A stretch of 64,000 bases of DNA, from positions 29,293,902-29,357,901 of the forward strand of contig OU452198.1 in the NCBI GenBank assembly GCA_911728435.2, given 5' to 3'. Shown here one piece after another: positions 35,380 to 46,175 of this stretch. A program made the position numbers and the translations under genes. The first letter of the stretch is position 1. Every line of letters begins with the position of its first letter. This stretch comes from Apoderus coryli (lineage: Eukaryota > Arthropoda > Insecta > Coleoptera > Attelabidae). A model generated the notes under the pieces. The model was not told the DNA's origin. It worked only from the letters and a program-made list of their open reading frames with translations, and searched no databases.

Positions 35380-36190
35380 ACGTTAAGTGGAACTTTCCAA
35401 TAAAATTCCAGGAAGACCAACAATAGTCCTTAAAGAATACACCAAATGTGCAAGTCGAATATTTTTTTTTAAATGTAAATGCGTAAATTACTTAGGTAAA
35501 ACTTGTATGGAGCTTGGCCATGATGACAGTATTCTTTTAATTGGTAGAAAACTCTTATATACAACTTTCTAAAAATGATTTTTTTTCCTGGCGACGAGAA
35601 TACTTGAGAACTATAAAGTAGTACCGCAAGGTACAAAAGATTTTTTTTATCTTGATGAGACTTGCATCACTAAATGTTAAATAGTACAACAAATGTGGCA
35701 AGATAAAACCATAACCAGTCCCGCCAATCTTTTGTCGAAGGCCTGTCAACGAGTATTAAATGCCTTCGGGAAAACGAAAGAGACTAATAATTGTATACAT
35801 TGGAAGCGAGGCCGGATTTTTAAAAGAAAGATTATTAACCTTTGATTCCTAGCGGAATCGAGATTACCATGAGGATATGAATTTGGATGTTTTCTAAGAC
35901 TATCTTGGTGAAATGATAAAATATCTTCCGGCTACCTCGGGAGTGCTTATGGATAACGCAAGCATTCACGGCGCATAAAGAAGATATCAACTTCATCTCG
36001 GAGCAAACAAGAAATTATCCCTACCTACCAAAGGTATTGAGTTTGAACCTAATTTGATAAAGACGGAATTAGTAGCCATAGCAAATTTACACAAAACACG
36101 ATTTGCGAGATAATGCGTGGAAGATATAGCAGAAAAACATAACGTAACTATGCTGCGATTAGGTAATTATCAGGAAATACTTTGTAAAAC
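35380..36190 (+). pseudogene. DDE_3 (IS630/Tc1-like) transposase, N and core part
   Basis: Blocks in shifting frames: WRREYLRTIK (35590), FFYLDETCITKC (35650, first catalytic Asp in LDET), GKRKRLIIVYIGSEAGFLKE (35770 on), DYHEDMNLDVF, LPATSGVLMDNASIHGA (35930, second Asp in MDNAS) and FEPNLIKTELVAIANLHKTR, EDIAEKHNVTMLRLGNYQ (to 36170). This order (LDET, GSE.GF, DYH.DMN, MDNA.YH, then LR.PPYH) is that of Tc1/mariner-related DDE_3 transposases. At least four stops. The sequence after LGNYQ is lost to an insertion; the C-terminal piece is at 37262-37380. Confidence 0.75.
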
Positions 36191-37261
36191 TACCAACTAA
36201 AACACTCGCAATAAATAAAAAATACATAAAACAAATCTGATTATTTAACATGTCTTTTTTTAGGTTAGGTAACTAACAAAATGAGAAGCTTAATGTCCAA
36301 CAAGCCGTCATAAAATTTAGTGATTTAGCGCCTCCACCATGTCACCAATAAAATATGAAATATATATAAGAATATCAATTTAAAGAAAAAAAACTCACAA
36401 ATTATTAAATACAAAACTAAACATTTGTACACACATAACACTCATCATTGACGACACAGCTGATCTTTTTGGTAATTTTTACTTTCAAAAGTATTTAAAA
36501 TATCAAAGGTAAAACAAACTGGACGAGTTAAAGGTTACTGAAAATGATTTTTAATATGTCTTGTATTGTCTTCAAAAACATGTTTTAGTTCCTGAAGAAG
36601 ATAGCATAGCCTATGGAAACGTTGAATAAAAAAAATGACATGAAATGATGCAGTTTCAATTAAGTACACGTATTTAAATGGTTGAAGCTCATTCTCAAGA
36701 AAAAGTCAAAAAGTAATTAAAAAGAAGGTTCAAGAAATCAAAAAAGAAAAATACATGTAATTGCGTTAATAAACCTACTGAACGAGGGAAAATAGTGCTT
36801 TTTATCGCTTCTAAAACTCAAAGTTTACGTCGCCGAAGTTGGAGAGAAGACCCCAAAAAAGATAGTATTGTGGTAACAGAAACATACGGACCACTCGGAT
36901 ACATGTGCTCCAACTCTAGGGAGACTTCATACTCCGAGCTGCCAAGTCTCCAACCACTCTCTTCACTTTACTTCACGGAAGCGCAAACCAAAAATCTCCC
37001 TGTAACTTCCTGTTGCACCAATATCTATAACTTTTGCTTTTTCCACTCTTTCGAATATCAACCAATCAAATTGTCTATTATTGGCGTCGTACCGCCTTTG
37101 TGGAAAAATGTCAATCGGCAAATTTTGTCTATTTAGTGGATACCATACCGATGGTGATGGGCTCTTACAAATTATTAATCAGCGAAAATACTTAGTTTGA
37201 CCGGATGCATTATTTTTGTTACAATATACTGGGTGTGACAATATCATTGTTTACTAAATCC
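36191..37261. other. Insertion separating the DDE_3 halves
   Basis: About 1.1 kb between the two transposase parts, so inserted after it. It contains the hammerhead-like motif at 36592-36620 and a 113-codon frame (36795-37136) without a recognisable domain. A decayed Penelope-like piece is the simplest reading, but no PLE coding sequence was found. Confidence 0.4.
36592..36620 (+). ncRNA. Hammerhead-like core motif
   Basis: CTGAAGA, then AGATAG..CTAT (a possible 4-bp helix II, ATAG/CTAT), then GAAAC: the CUGANGA ... GAAA hammerhead core with N = A. Flanked by GTTGAATA. Sequences of this type occur in Penelope-like element ends; helix III would be minimal. Confidence 0.45.
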
Positions 37262-37380
37262 TGAACTTGAAACATGAAACAAGTGAAAATATTTGATCAA
37301 GCCTTAAGGAACTGACACCAGAGCACTGGCGAAAAGTAGTCCATCATGTGATTAAAGATGAGTGTGGGTCTTGATCGATG
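37262..37380 (+). pseudogene. DDE_3 transposase C-terminal piece
   Basis: QVKIFDQAL, then one frame over KELTPEHWRKVVHHVIKDE, resembling the end of DDE_3 transposases (...V..AL..VTPE.W..C..HV...E). It fits the missing end of the copy at 35380-36190, interrupted by ~1.1 kb. Confidence 0.5.
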
Positions 37381-38088
37381 AGATAGGCCACCCTTTGATT
37401 ATAATTTTAAGAGGTGGTGACAGTTCCAGAGACGTAGGTGAAGAATATAACCTAATATAATTTAATTGTTGTATAATAGGACCTAGTTATTGAATCTATG
37501 TATATTAGAGTTGCGGATTTTTAAAAATGCCTGACATGTGTTAAATTTTGTGTTGCAATATTGGCAGTATTGATAATACATACATATTATTTATAATTTT
37601 TATTTTGTTCAAATAAAATTTTGTTTGATATATTACCATTGTAGGCCATCTGATAGCGTACACATAGTAGGCTTCCTTACATAGAAAGCGAAGAATGTAG
37701 AATAAGACTAGTGGTTAGGTATTACACATAAGAAGATTCAACATGTCGTTACTTGATTATTACTACTAGATTTTGTTGATAAATAAATACATTCTTAATT
37801 ATCCTTAAAGTAGTTGTTTTATTACAAACTAAAACAAATTTTAATCATGTCTACAATACCTGCACTCCTTTGGCGAACCAACACTTGGGAAAACAACAGG
37901 CAATTCATTGACCATCAATCGGATGAGACTATCTAAACTTAATGAAAAGTATGAAGTTTGCATTGAAAACAATGCCAAACTATAGAAGTGGCCGTAATTA
38001 TTGGTGGGCCACGCTGTAGGCCTTTTGCATACCTAGTGAGGTATTATTGCTCTGTACACACTTCCAAAATGGATGGCACACCCTGTAT
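37381..38088. other. No gene seen
   Basis: AT-rich spacer up to the LTR element; ends in CACACCCTGTAT, where TGTAT (38084-38088) is the LTR element's target duplication. Confidence 0.5.
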
Positions 38089-38359
38089 TGTAGAGTATAG
38101 CATTATACGTATTTATTATTATATTCTGTAGTATATAGTACATATCTATTTACTATTTTAAGCATATCATAATTCCATATCTATTATCTTTTTACGCCTA
38201 ATATTGTATAGATGACTAAAGTTAAAAGTGAGACATTCTGGAATAAAATATAAAATCAGTTAGTTGTAGATGTACACCCGAATAGTTAACATTAAAAGTA
38301 TGTGTAACAAATCTGTGTTTTGATTTACTATAAAATATCATAAATTAATGAACATTACA
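38089..38359 (+). repeat. 5' LTR
   Basis: Begins TGTAGAGTATAGC, ends GAACATTACA. Contains AATAAAATATAAAATC near the middle (possible TATA or polyadenylation signal). Confidence 0.95.
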
Positions 38360-38375
38360 AGTGGCGGCGAGCGTA
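38360..38375 (+). promoter_or_regulatory. Probable primer-binding site
   Basis: AGTGGCGGCGAGCG follows the 5' LTR by one base. The TGG start is the complement of a tRNA CCA end; which tRNA primes was not determined. Confidence 0.5.
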
Positions 38376-38701
38376 ATTTGGATATTATCATTAAACAAAG
38401 GTATGTCGGCTTCTTATTTAGTATAAAATAGCAATAAAAGACGAATGCGAAGGTATGCAGGCAATATTAACCCGTGTGATCAAAACAAAAGTTAGAATCA
38501 CGTACAGTGTTGAATTGGGATGTGTGGATTATAAATCCATTAAGGGGAAAAACTCCGCATCAATCCGAGAAAAAGAAAACCTCGTTATTATGAGGGCAAG
38601 GATAAACCAATCAAACTGAGGGGGTATTGGCCTCATATGCATATCGTACAAAGCTATTAGTAAAATGTCCATTTTATTTTGTAAACAGGCTCTTGACTAT
38701 A

Positions 38702-39175
38702 ATGGCAAACCTGTTGGCGATACAGCCTTTTGAGTGTGAAGGAGAGCCAAGCTCCGTCGGAATCAGATGGGAAAAATGGCTGCGATCTTTCGAAATATAC
38801 ATAGACGCGTCAAATATAGAGCAACCAGTGAAGAAAAGGGCAACTCTTTTGCACAGTGCTGGAAGCACACTTCAAGAGATATACTATAACCTGCCGGGAG
38901 CGCACGCAGAGGCAAAAGATGATACTGGCAAGGAGATAGACGTGTATAAAATTGCAGTTGAAAAACTCAATGAATATTTTTATCCAAGACAATCCAAAAT
39001 ATATGAGCGTCATATTTTCCGTTTAACAAAACAGGAGGAAGGTGAAAAATTTGAGAAATTTTTAGTCCGACTGAGGAATCAAGCTTCAAAATGCAAATTT
39101 ACCAACGTAGTGGAATTAAGAAAGAAAATTTTATCTCTAGGTGACACCATAAATCTGGTAGGTATTATTTCATAA
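38702..39175 (+). CDS. gag: gag of the gypsy-like element (ends at a nonsense codon)
   Basis: Start at 38702 (MANLLAIQPFECEGEP); the frame is open to 38627 but without an ATG. WEKWLRSFEIYIDA..I..P..KRATLLH and IYERHIFRLTKQEEGEKFEKF are capsid signatures of Ty3/gypsy Gag, which forms the particle that packages element RNA. The frame stops at TAA 39173-39175 within ...LVGIIS*ANALEAVNKQ, where a Q codon (CAA) is expected. The same frame then continues open into zinc knuckles and pol, so one point mutation separates gag from pol. Confidence 0.85.
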   Translation: MANLLAIQPFECEGEPSSVGIRWEKWLRSFEIYIDASNIEQPVKKRATLLHSAGSTLQEIYYNLPGAHAEAKDDTGKEIDVYKIAVEKLNEYFYPRQSKIYERHIFRLTKQEEGEKFEKFLVRLRNQASKCKFTNVVELRKKILSLGDTINLVGIIS

Positions 39176-40282
39176 GCTAATGCTTTAGAAGCAGTAAACA
39201 AGCAACTAGAAAGTTTTACGGATCAAAAACAAAAAACTTTAGAATTAAATTACTTATGTCGTAATAATCGCACTAAAGACTGTTCTCGTTGTGGTGGAAA
39301 TCATCTCTCGAACTCTAGTAATTGTCCGGCTAGGTTAAAAACTTGTAGCAAATGTGGTAATAAAGGGCATTATAAGGATTATTGTTATACAAAAACGCGT
39401 AAAAGGGCTCACGAGGGATTTTTATTTGATCGTACCCAAAGAAACGCACAGCAATTTAATAATAAAAGGCGGAACACGACGTGTAACCGTTCAAAAGAAC
39501 ATCCCGGGTCAGGGGAAGTTAATAATCTTGATTCAGAAGAAATAGACTATGTATTCCAAATCGATGATGATAGTGTCATTAAATGTAATCTTGGGGGTAT
39601 TCCACTAGATATGCTCATAGATTCTGGAAGCAAAACCAACATAATTGATGACAAAACTTGGGGTTCTTTGAAAAAACAAAATGTAAAAGTGTGCGATCAA
39701 ATAAAAAATCCCACTAAAATTCTTTTTGGCTATGGAAGTAGTACACCACTTCAGGTATTGGGATCGTTTAAATCAAAAATTTCTATAGGCAACAATAGTG
39801 AAATAGCTACGTTTTATGTTATAAAAAACGGGTCGAGATGTCTGCTAGGTAAAAATACTTCTATCGCTTTGGGAGTTTTGAAAATTGGGTTAGAGGTAAA
39901 CTCAGTAGAACAATTTCCTAAATTTAAGGACGTTGTAGTAGATATTCCAATTGACGAGTCCGTTCCACCGGTATGTCAGCCTTATAGGAGAATTCCAATC
40001 CCACTGGAATCTAAAGTTGAAGCAAAACTCCAAGAGTTAATAGACTCAGATATCATTGAGGCTGTGAACGGACCCGCCAAGTGGATATCTCCTATAGTGC
40101 CTATTCTAAAACACAACGGAGAAGTACGTATATGTATAGATAATGAAACGGGTCAAGAGTACCGGCGAAATGTAATACATTTAAAAAAGGTGGGAAACGA
40201 ATGGAAAGTCGCGAATTCTGGTAATACACCAGAGTCTGTGAATAATCCTGATAATGTCCCTAATGAAAATACTGAAATTTAG
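39176..40282 (+). CDS. pol: Zinc knuckles, protease and RT start fused to integrase tail
   Basis: Continues in frame 2 after the TAA at 39175. CSRCGGNHLSNSSNC and CSKCGNKGHYKDYC are two CCHC zinc knuckles. From the ATG at 39611: LIDSGSKTNIID (protease D-S-G), then LLGKNTSIALGVL (protease C-terminal strand), then EAKLQELIDSDIIEA, WISPIVPILK, and VRICID (start of RT) at residue 177, ending at 40141. At once it becomes NETGQEYRRNVIHLKK, the tail of a gypsy integrase, and ends NENTEI*. So RT fingers and palm, RNase H and integrase core are deleted, and the joint is in frame. The protein cannot polymerise or integrate. Confidence 0.8.
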   Translation, partial: ANALEAVNKQLESFTDQKQKTLELNYLCRNNRTKDCSRCGGNHLSNSSNCPARLKTCSKCGNKGHYKDYCYTKTRKRAHEGFLFDRTQRNAQQFNNKRRNTTCNRSKEHPGSGEVNNLDSEEIDYVFQIDDDSVIKCNLGGIPLDMLIDSGSKTNIIDDKTWGSLKKQNVKVCDQIKNPTKILFGYGSSTPLQVLGSFKSKISIGNNSEIATFYVIKNGSRCLLGKNTSIALGVLKIGLEVNSVEQFPKFKDVVVDIPIDESVPPVCQPYRRIPIPLESKVEAKLQELIDSDIIEAVNGPAKWISPIVPILKHNGEVRICIDNETGQEYRRNVIHLKKVGNEWKVANSGNTPESVNNPDNVPNENTEI

Positions 40283-40551
40283 TTTAAGTATTCAATTAAA
40301 GTTGTGTTAGTTGTAAGTGTGTATTTGATTAGATTTAAGTGGTTACATTTTAGGAGTTAGTAATTAAAATTAGGCTATAGTATTGTTATTCAGAACTATC
40401 TATGTATATCTATTTATCATGTATGTTATTAGGTTTATTCTTATTGTTTATGTATTAGGGTTATATAAATATTGTAATATTAATTAAATTAATAATTATA
40501 TAAATATTGTAATAAGTAATTTAAGTTACAAATTATTATTAAAAAATTTAT

Positions 40552-40564
40552 AAAAAGGAGGAGA
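40552..40564 (+). promoter_or_regulatory. Polypurine tract
   Basis: AAAAAGGAGGAGA immediately before the 3' LTR TG; primes plus-strand synthesis in LTR elements. Confidence 0.85.
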
Positions 40565-40835
40565 TGTAGAGTATAGCATTATACGTATTTATTATTATAT
40601 TCTGTAGTATATAGTACATATCTATTTACTATTTTAAGCATATCATAATTCCATATCTATTATCTTTTTACGCCTAATATTGTATAGATGACTAAAGTTA
40701 AAAGTGAGACATTCTGGAATAAAATATAAAATCAGTTAGTTGTAGATGTACACCCGAATAGTTAACATTAAAAGTATGTGTAACAAATATGTGTTTTGAT
40801 TTACTATAAAATATCATAAACTAATGAACATTACA
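40565..40835 (+). repeat. 3' LTR
   Basis: Same sequence as the 5' LTR except a few substitutions, ends GAACATTACA, followed by TGTAT. Confidence 0.95.
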
Positions 40836-41418
40836 TGTATATAAGACAAATTTAACAAAGAAATGATACGAAATATTGTTCCTACTAGCTCTCGGTATAT
40901 TCAGACCACATATTTATTTGGTTGCTTTGACTGTTGACCAAGCTTCTAGCAGGAAACAGTCGTAATTTAGTTAGTAAACTCCAGTGCAGTAACTTAATTA
41001 CAGTACAAAATTTAGTTTTCAAAGGACATTCGTAAATTGTTGGCGATAGTGGTTATACATAAACTAAACATCCTACCATGATCCTCTCTCATATGTCCTA
41101 TTTCAACTCGGACTCATACCTGTAAGAATTTACAGTCTACTGTCGAATCTCTATAGCACTGAAAACACAGAAATTACTGCGCATAATATGTATGTATAGT
41201 TTAAAACTAACAACTACAATATATATGTTCAAAATGTTGACTTACATTGTTAAACGCACCTTTGAACTCACTGAATCAAAGGCATTCTAATTATGCACTG
41301 AATTAGTTCACTCAAATTCTATATTAATTTCATTATTCATATGTACAGCATAGTTAGTTTTAGTATCGTAGCTTGGTTCCACTCTAGGAATTAAAAAAAT
41401 CGGTTGTGTCGCCCCAAA
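40836..41418. other. No gene seen
   Basis: AT-rich spacer between the LTR element and the TIR element; no ORF, arm or RNA signal noted. Confidence 0.45.
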
Positions 41419-42038
41419 ACTTTCCCGACATATATAATAATCAAAAATATAGGACCTGCGTAACGAAACAATTTTAATTATTATTATTATAATTGCATTA
41501 TTTTCATTATTTTCAATAAACTAACGTAACAAGCTAATTACTTTATTCAAAAATGAAAAAAAAAAATATTGCCAGAGCTGGGATTCGAACCCATAACCTT
41601 CCGCATGCTATACGAACGCTCTATCAATGTGTTAAAGTACTCAATCACCACATATTATATTGTTATAAGAATATAGATTCCAACTACCTAACTGGTGAAA
41701 TTTTAAACGCTGTTTTCCCTAGAATTATGGGAGCAAATATGAAAAGTGACCTATCGCTGTAAAGCAGATAAAAAAATGCGTTAAAATGATGTATCGCTCG
41801 ACCCCTACTGCTATTTGAAAATCTAGCGGTTGTGTCTATCACACGGCTTAAGCGATTTCAACCTAAAACTAATGGGTGCATCCTAGGACTGCCTCAAACT
41901 CATATACCAAAATTAGAATACATACAGACACACAGACAGATGGAATTCTATCTGGTAATGGTCTAAATCGTCTCAGGGAACTGTCTTAATTTCAAATTTT
42001 TTTTAGCGCGTTCACAATACTTTCCCATGCGGGAAAGT
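41419..42038 (-). mobile_element. TIR element with internal tRNA-Ala-like unit, copy A
   Basis: 620 bp. Left end ACTTTCCCGACAT, right end (inverse) ACTTTCCCGCATG, so about 10 bp of terminal inverted repeat; the right end additionally forms a perfect 8-bp hairpin ACTTTCCC-ATGC-GGGAAAGT (42019-42038). A tRNA-like pol III unit lies in the middle (41570-41636). Same family as 45530-46175 and 51354-51578. The element has both DNA-transposon-like ends and a SINE-like promoter. No ORF. Confidence 0.7.
41570..41636 (-). tRNA. tRNA-Ala-like pol III unit (element-borne)
   Basis: Minus strand: GATAGAGCG (A-box part), then an anticodon arm TTCGT-ATAGCAT-GCGGA with AGC in the anticodon position, then GGGTTCGAATCCC (perfect B box, 4-bp T stem) and GAGCTCTGGCA-like 3' arm, followed by T12 (terminator). 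The 5' acceptor strand is eroded, so a functional tRNA is unlikely. It resembles insect tRNA-Ala(AGC). Confidence 0.55.
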
Positions 42039-44400
42039 AAAAATCTGTTAGTCAAGTCTTTACCATCGAACCATCTTGTTGAAAATATTTAAAATTCTTC
42101 AATTCTGCCCAACATTATTTGTAATAGATTCAAATATTCTTTGTGGGTTAAACCGAATTTATAAATATTTAGGTAATTAAGGGACCAAATACATACATAA
42201 GAAAGTTAATTAAACATAAACCCGGTTTGTAGTCTCTGTTGTTGGTGCTAATAGCTGAGTTTTGGAACACCCTGTATATGGAATAGTTCTCACAAGCAGC
42301 GCGATTTCTCGCCTGCATGGTTATTCATATAACACATCCAAAGCAGACCAATCCTAAATCAGAAGTTCATCATATATGTTGGGAATTTCTCGATTTCACG
42401 ATGAGGAAGTAATGCTCGAAAATCGAAAATGTCGAACACAAAATTTCGTTAATTTTTAAATGGTTAGTTTATAGAACGAAGAACGAATACTTTTATTTCA
42501 AGAATATGTAACTATTCTACTCCACTTCGATATGGACTACTTCTTTCGAACTTTTATTTTAGGTTGAAATGATTTTATCGTATATTCTATGTTGCTTTAT
42601 AGGTATGTGTAATAATATCACAGCTATTGATTTGCATAAACAATCAAAATAGAATAGAAGGCTAACTAAACTACGGCACACGTAGTTTAAACCGATTGTA
42701 GAATCCGTTAAATCAACCACTTTGCACTACTAAATATTATAAGGGATGAAGCAATAATACGCATAAAAAACATCACTCACAGTAATAAACGATCAGTTAG
42801 TTTCTTTAATAATACCTATGATAATAACGAAACGTGTGGATTTATTATTTATTTGCTACAAGTATTATAACTTGTGGTCAAAGATTATTATTTGCTGTAT
42901 TAAACCGAACTTATGAATGTTTTAAGGCACAATACTTTTAATTTAATTTAATACCTTATTACAGTGCAAAAAATACAACCCTTATAAAAGATTAAACTTT
43001 AAATAACCAACCATTTAATCAATAATTATTATGAAATCAAAAATAAGCCAACAGTGGCCGATACTGTGCCCAGTACAGAATATAAGTTAATAATAGCAAA
43101 CTGATAAACAACAATCAGCAGAGATGGCGCTTATTGTACTAACAATTATCTTTTAGAAACGCAAATAGTCAAACTCATTAGCAAACAAATTCGAATTTTG
43201 AAAAAGCTTTTTCATCATGAAATCATAAATATAATATCAAAGTTCTATGTCATTAAAGTATTATAATTACTCCTCGGCCATAGCATTCATATTCAAAATA
43301 AATGTATTCGGGAACGGAAGCGTGTTTTGCTTAAAAACTTATTGAACAAATTTGCATTAAGTGAACAAATATCTCGCCTATTGTGTTGACGCGCGAGATT
43401 TTCTATGCATTCTAGATATAATTTAAAACATATTTCGCCCATCATTTTATGTGACTAATTTCACAGACGCGATATTATTATTAAGTCCCGCACACTGTAT
43501 TTATCTAGTATAGAAGGGAGGTTTTGTAAAAATTCGGGGTGTAGATTCTGGTCGAAATACACGTCCCCTGATTACAAACACTACGTTCGTGTGTGTGTCT
43601 AGCCTATTATTTTTGTTGACTCTAAAACATTGTTAAAGGTTTAAAAAGTTGAAAGTTGAAAAAAATTAAAATTTCCTAAACAAAAAACGTAGGTTAATTG
43701 TGTATATTATCAATATTTATATATTTTAAAGAGCTGCATATTTTTCAGATTTTTATTTCTTTAAAGAAGGTGAAGACTTTTGGCATAGAATAATAAATAT
43801 AGACAAGAAGATCCACAAGACGCTGAAAACGGCATCGACTCGTCGCATTCCCAGCTACATTTCTGGCCCGCTACTATATTATACTATATCTATATATACT
43901 ATAAGATACTATTCTATAACTATACGGGCGGCGAATTGCTTTGAAGACATGAAGATGAAACGTTCCGACACGATGAGAACTAACTGTATATTATTTTAAC
44001 TGTGCTTTTGGTTGTGATTGACGTAGCAGAAATTTTGTTTAAGGATTTAAAATTTAAGAAAATAATTAATGTGTGTTTCATATCAAATATAACACATCAC
44101 AGGAAACTACTTGTTGTGGAAAACAAATCCAAAGTGTGTGCTTTTTTGTTAAACGTTTCATCTGAACTCGGTAGAAATGAGTTATAGGCTGATGGTCTTA
44201 CGCACATCGTTATAATAAGAATTCTTCTGCATATTAGGAAAATTTGCGTTACTCTTGACCATATCTTATTAAAAAACTAGATCGTGTGTTTTTAGCCGAT
44301 GAATAATTAGAGTATATAATAATAATTGTAATTGTACACTGAATACAATTTTTGCTCGGTTTTCGAAAACCTACAAAATTAATTTAGGGTGTGAATGGGA
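42039..44400. other. No gene seen; contains a hammerhead-like motif
   Basis: AT-rich spacer. CACCCTGTATA at 42268-42278 resembles a MITE outer end without a partner. TATA-rich repeats at about 43875-43920 (ATACTATATCTATATATACTATAAGATACTAT, given only in outline) may fold. The short ORF at 44002-44187 has no domain. Confidence 0.4.
43941..43961 (+). ncRNA. Hammerhead-like core motif
   Basis: TTGAAGA, CAT-GAAG-ATG (3-bp helix II with GAAG loop), then GAAAC with the helix-II G shared. First core base C is U here. Flank: GCTT before, GTTCCGAC after. Same pattern as the other four motifs. Confidence 0.4.
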
Positions 44401-44579
44401 GCAATACAAATTTGAAATGGCCCACTTTATGTAGACAAGTACAAGTATACTTTATTCCTACCATTCGATCCTTTTTCTCCAAAGTAGCCTATTAATAATA
44501 TTGAATTCACTAACTGTTGCAGACATTGGATACCACGGATACTTTGTGATGTATAACTCGGCTGTTTCTATCCAATACT

Positions 44580-45040
44580 TTGGAAAACGTTCTTTGTCTA
44601 TTAGAAATTAGCATTACAAGCAAATTAAAAAAAAATCTTAATCTGAGGTTTAAGGGTTTATTATCTCCTCCTCCTCATCGCACTTTGTTATTCGAGCGAT
44701 CCTGTTTCTATGACGTTTATAGCACCTACAATGGAATTCCTCATAATTTTAAGACTCATAAAATATCAACATTTCGTGTACTTCTCAGAAGTGAACTGTT
44801 AAATTTGGGTTAAGCAAAAGTTTTCTTATCATGTTGTGGTTATGATTTCGAGATGTTGTATAAATTGCTAATTTTTCCGTATACGGGTTAGAATACCAAA
44901 ATCAGTTTCACTGGCTTCTAACCCTTTTTGCAGTTATTTTTGGCTTCTTGTAATTATGATTGCGTTTTTATTATGTTTACACGTTATCCATTGTAATTTT
45001 TTCTTGATATTTGACTGCAAATAAACTGTTTATTATTAAA
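44580..45040 (+). pseudogene. LINE 3' fragment
   Basis: HRTLLFERSCFYDVYSTYNGI then PHNFKTHKISTFRVLLRSELL correspond to the last block of LINE ORF2 (H.T..F..SF...LYN.LP....S...F...L...L). After a stop at 44813 the 3' UTR runs to AATAAACTGTTTATTATTA near 45040. Separate copy from the others; sequence upstream of 44580 (ADIGYHGYF) may belong but is frameshifted. Confidence 0.6.
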
Positions 45041-45529
45041 ATACTATTGAAATATTTTATTAAATTTTCGTCAACATGCAAATACCGCAGTATCTCTAAT
45101 TACCCTAACCAATTTTGAACACAAGAACAACACATAAAAAACAAACCAACCCAACTCAACACTCAAAACTACTTCAAATTTGTTTGTTGTTGCGCCCTTG
45201 ATACCCACGCGTCGATCATTCAAACAGAGTATGTTGGAGTAGATAACATATATACGTATATTTGCTATTTTCTTATAGACTGTAATATGCAATTGTGTTT
45301 TTCGTTTTTGTGTTACTGTACGTATTTTCAATTTGCGCACTCTTTCTTAGACATTTTATATAATCGTCGAGTTTCGACTTCACATCTGAAAGTCCTTAAA
45401 GCACAAAATAAAAACACGGTTTCCGTTACTTAAGATATTTGAAATATCTTTCACAAATGCTGTTAACGTTTTCACAAACAATGTAAATATCAAATAACCG
45501 TTTGATCAACCATGACAGATATTTTCTTA
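45041..45529. other. No gene seen
   Basis: AT-rich spacer; short minus-strand ORFs (45071-45340, 45426-45620) without domains. Confidence 0.4.
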
Positions 45530-46175
45530 CTATTAGTATTTTGAACGCGCTAAATAAAAAAAAAATTGAGACAAAGACGGATATAGCCATTTTGAAGTTC
45601 CCTGAGACCATGAAGACCATTCCCAGGAAGTCTGTGTGTATGTGTATGTGTCTGTATGTATTCTTACACGATAGCGCCCAAACGCTTTAGCCAATTGAGT
45701 TAAATGTCGGTATAGGAGTTTGCGGCAGTCCTCGGTTGAACCCATTAGTTTTCGGTTGAAATCGCTTAAGCCCTGTGATAGGGGTGGACACAACCGCTAA
45801 AGTGATACATCATGTTAAAGAATTTTTTATCTGCTTTACAGCCATAAGTTTCTTCTGATATTTGCCCCCATAATTCTCGAGTAAATTCGGTTTAAAATTT
45901 GACCAGTTAGTAGTTGGAACCTATATTATTATAATTAAAATACAATATAATATGTAACAAGGTTTCCGTGGCGTCGTTGGTAGGGCGTTCGCTTCGCATG
46001 CGTAATTTTATGGGTTCGAATCCCAGCTCTAGTAATAATTTTTTTTCTGATTTTTGAATCATGTAGTTACTTTGTTACGTTAGTTTATTGGTAATAATGA
46101 AAATAATACAATTATAATAACAATTATTATTATCGCAGGTCACATATTTTTATATTATAACTTGTCGGAAAAGTT
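45530..46175 (+). mobile_element. TIR element with tRNA-Ala-like unit, copy B
   Basis: Plus-strand counterpart of copy A: shares GAACGCGCTAAA, the tract around AACCCATTAGTTTTCGGTTG / ACCCATTAGTTTTAGGTTG, ATCTGCTTTACAGC and TTTGACCAGTTAGTAGTTGGAA / TTTCACCAGTTAGGTAGTTGG, and the same tRNA-like unit. The left end lacks the ACTTTCCC hairpin (truncated at ~45530), the right end is TTGTCGGAAAAGTTTTC (TIR). Confidence 0.7.
45964..46035 (+). tRNA. tRNA-Ala-like pol III unit (element-borne)
   Basis: TCCGTGGCGTCGTTGGTAGGGCG (A-box region), then anticodon arm TTCGC-TTCGCAT-GCGTA with CGC at the anticodon position, then GGGTTCGAATCCC (B box) and AGCTCTAGTAA, followed by T8 terminator. The 5' acceptor strand does not pair well with the 3' end, so a real tRNA is doubtful. 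Better preserved D arm than copy A. Confidence 0.55.

Larger units (their letters stand above)
38089..40835 (+). mobile_element. Gypsy-like LTR retrotransposon, deletion derivative
   Basis: Two 271 bp LTRs (38089-38359, 40565-40835) that differ at few positions (e.g. AAATCTGTG vs AAATATGTG; AAATTAATG vs AAACTAATG), bounded by the 5 bp duplication TGTAT (38084-38088, 40836-40840). A polypurine tract AAAAAGGAGGAGA precedes the 3' LTR and TGGCGGCGAG just after the 5' LTR may be the primer-binding site. The internal region has gag, zinc knuckles, protease and the start of RT, but most of RT, RNase H and the integrase core are gone. Total 2747 bp. The closeness of the LTRs points to recent insertion, so this derivative probably moved with help from an autonomous relative. 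Confidence 0.95.

Noticed and set aside
36795..37136. 113-codon ORF inside the DDE_3 insertion
   Set aside because: No recognisable domain, no conserved motif, and it lies in inserted sequence next to a hammerhead-like motif; not supported as a gene.
45533..45793. 86-codon minus-strand ORF near a (TG)n-like stretch
   Set aside because: Inside copy B of the TIR element; the TACACACATACACA-type run gives the repetitive peptide.
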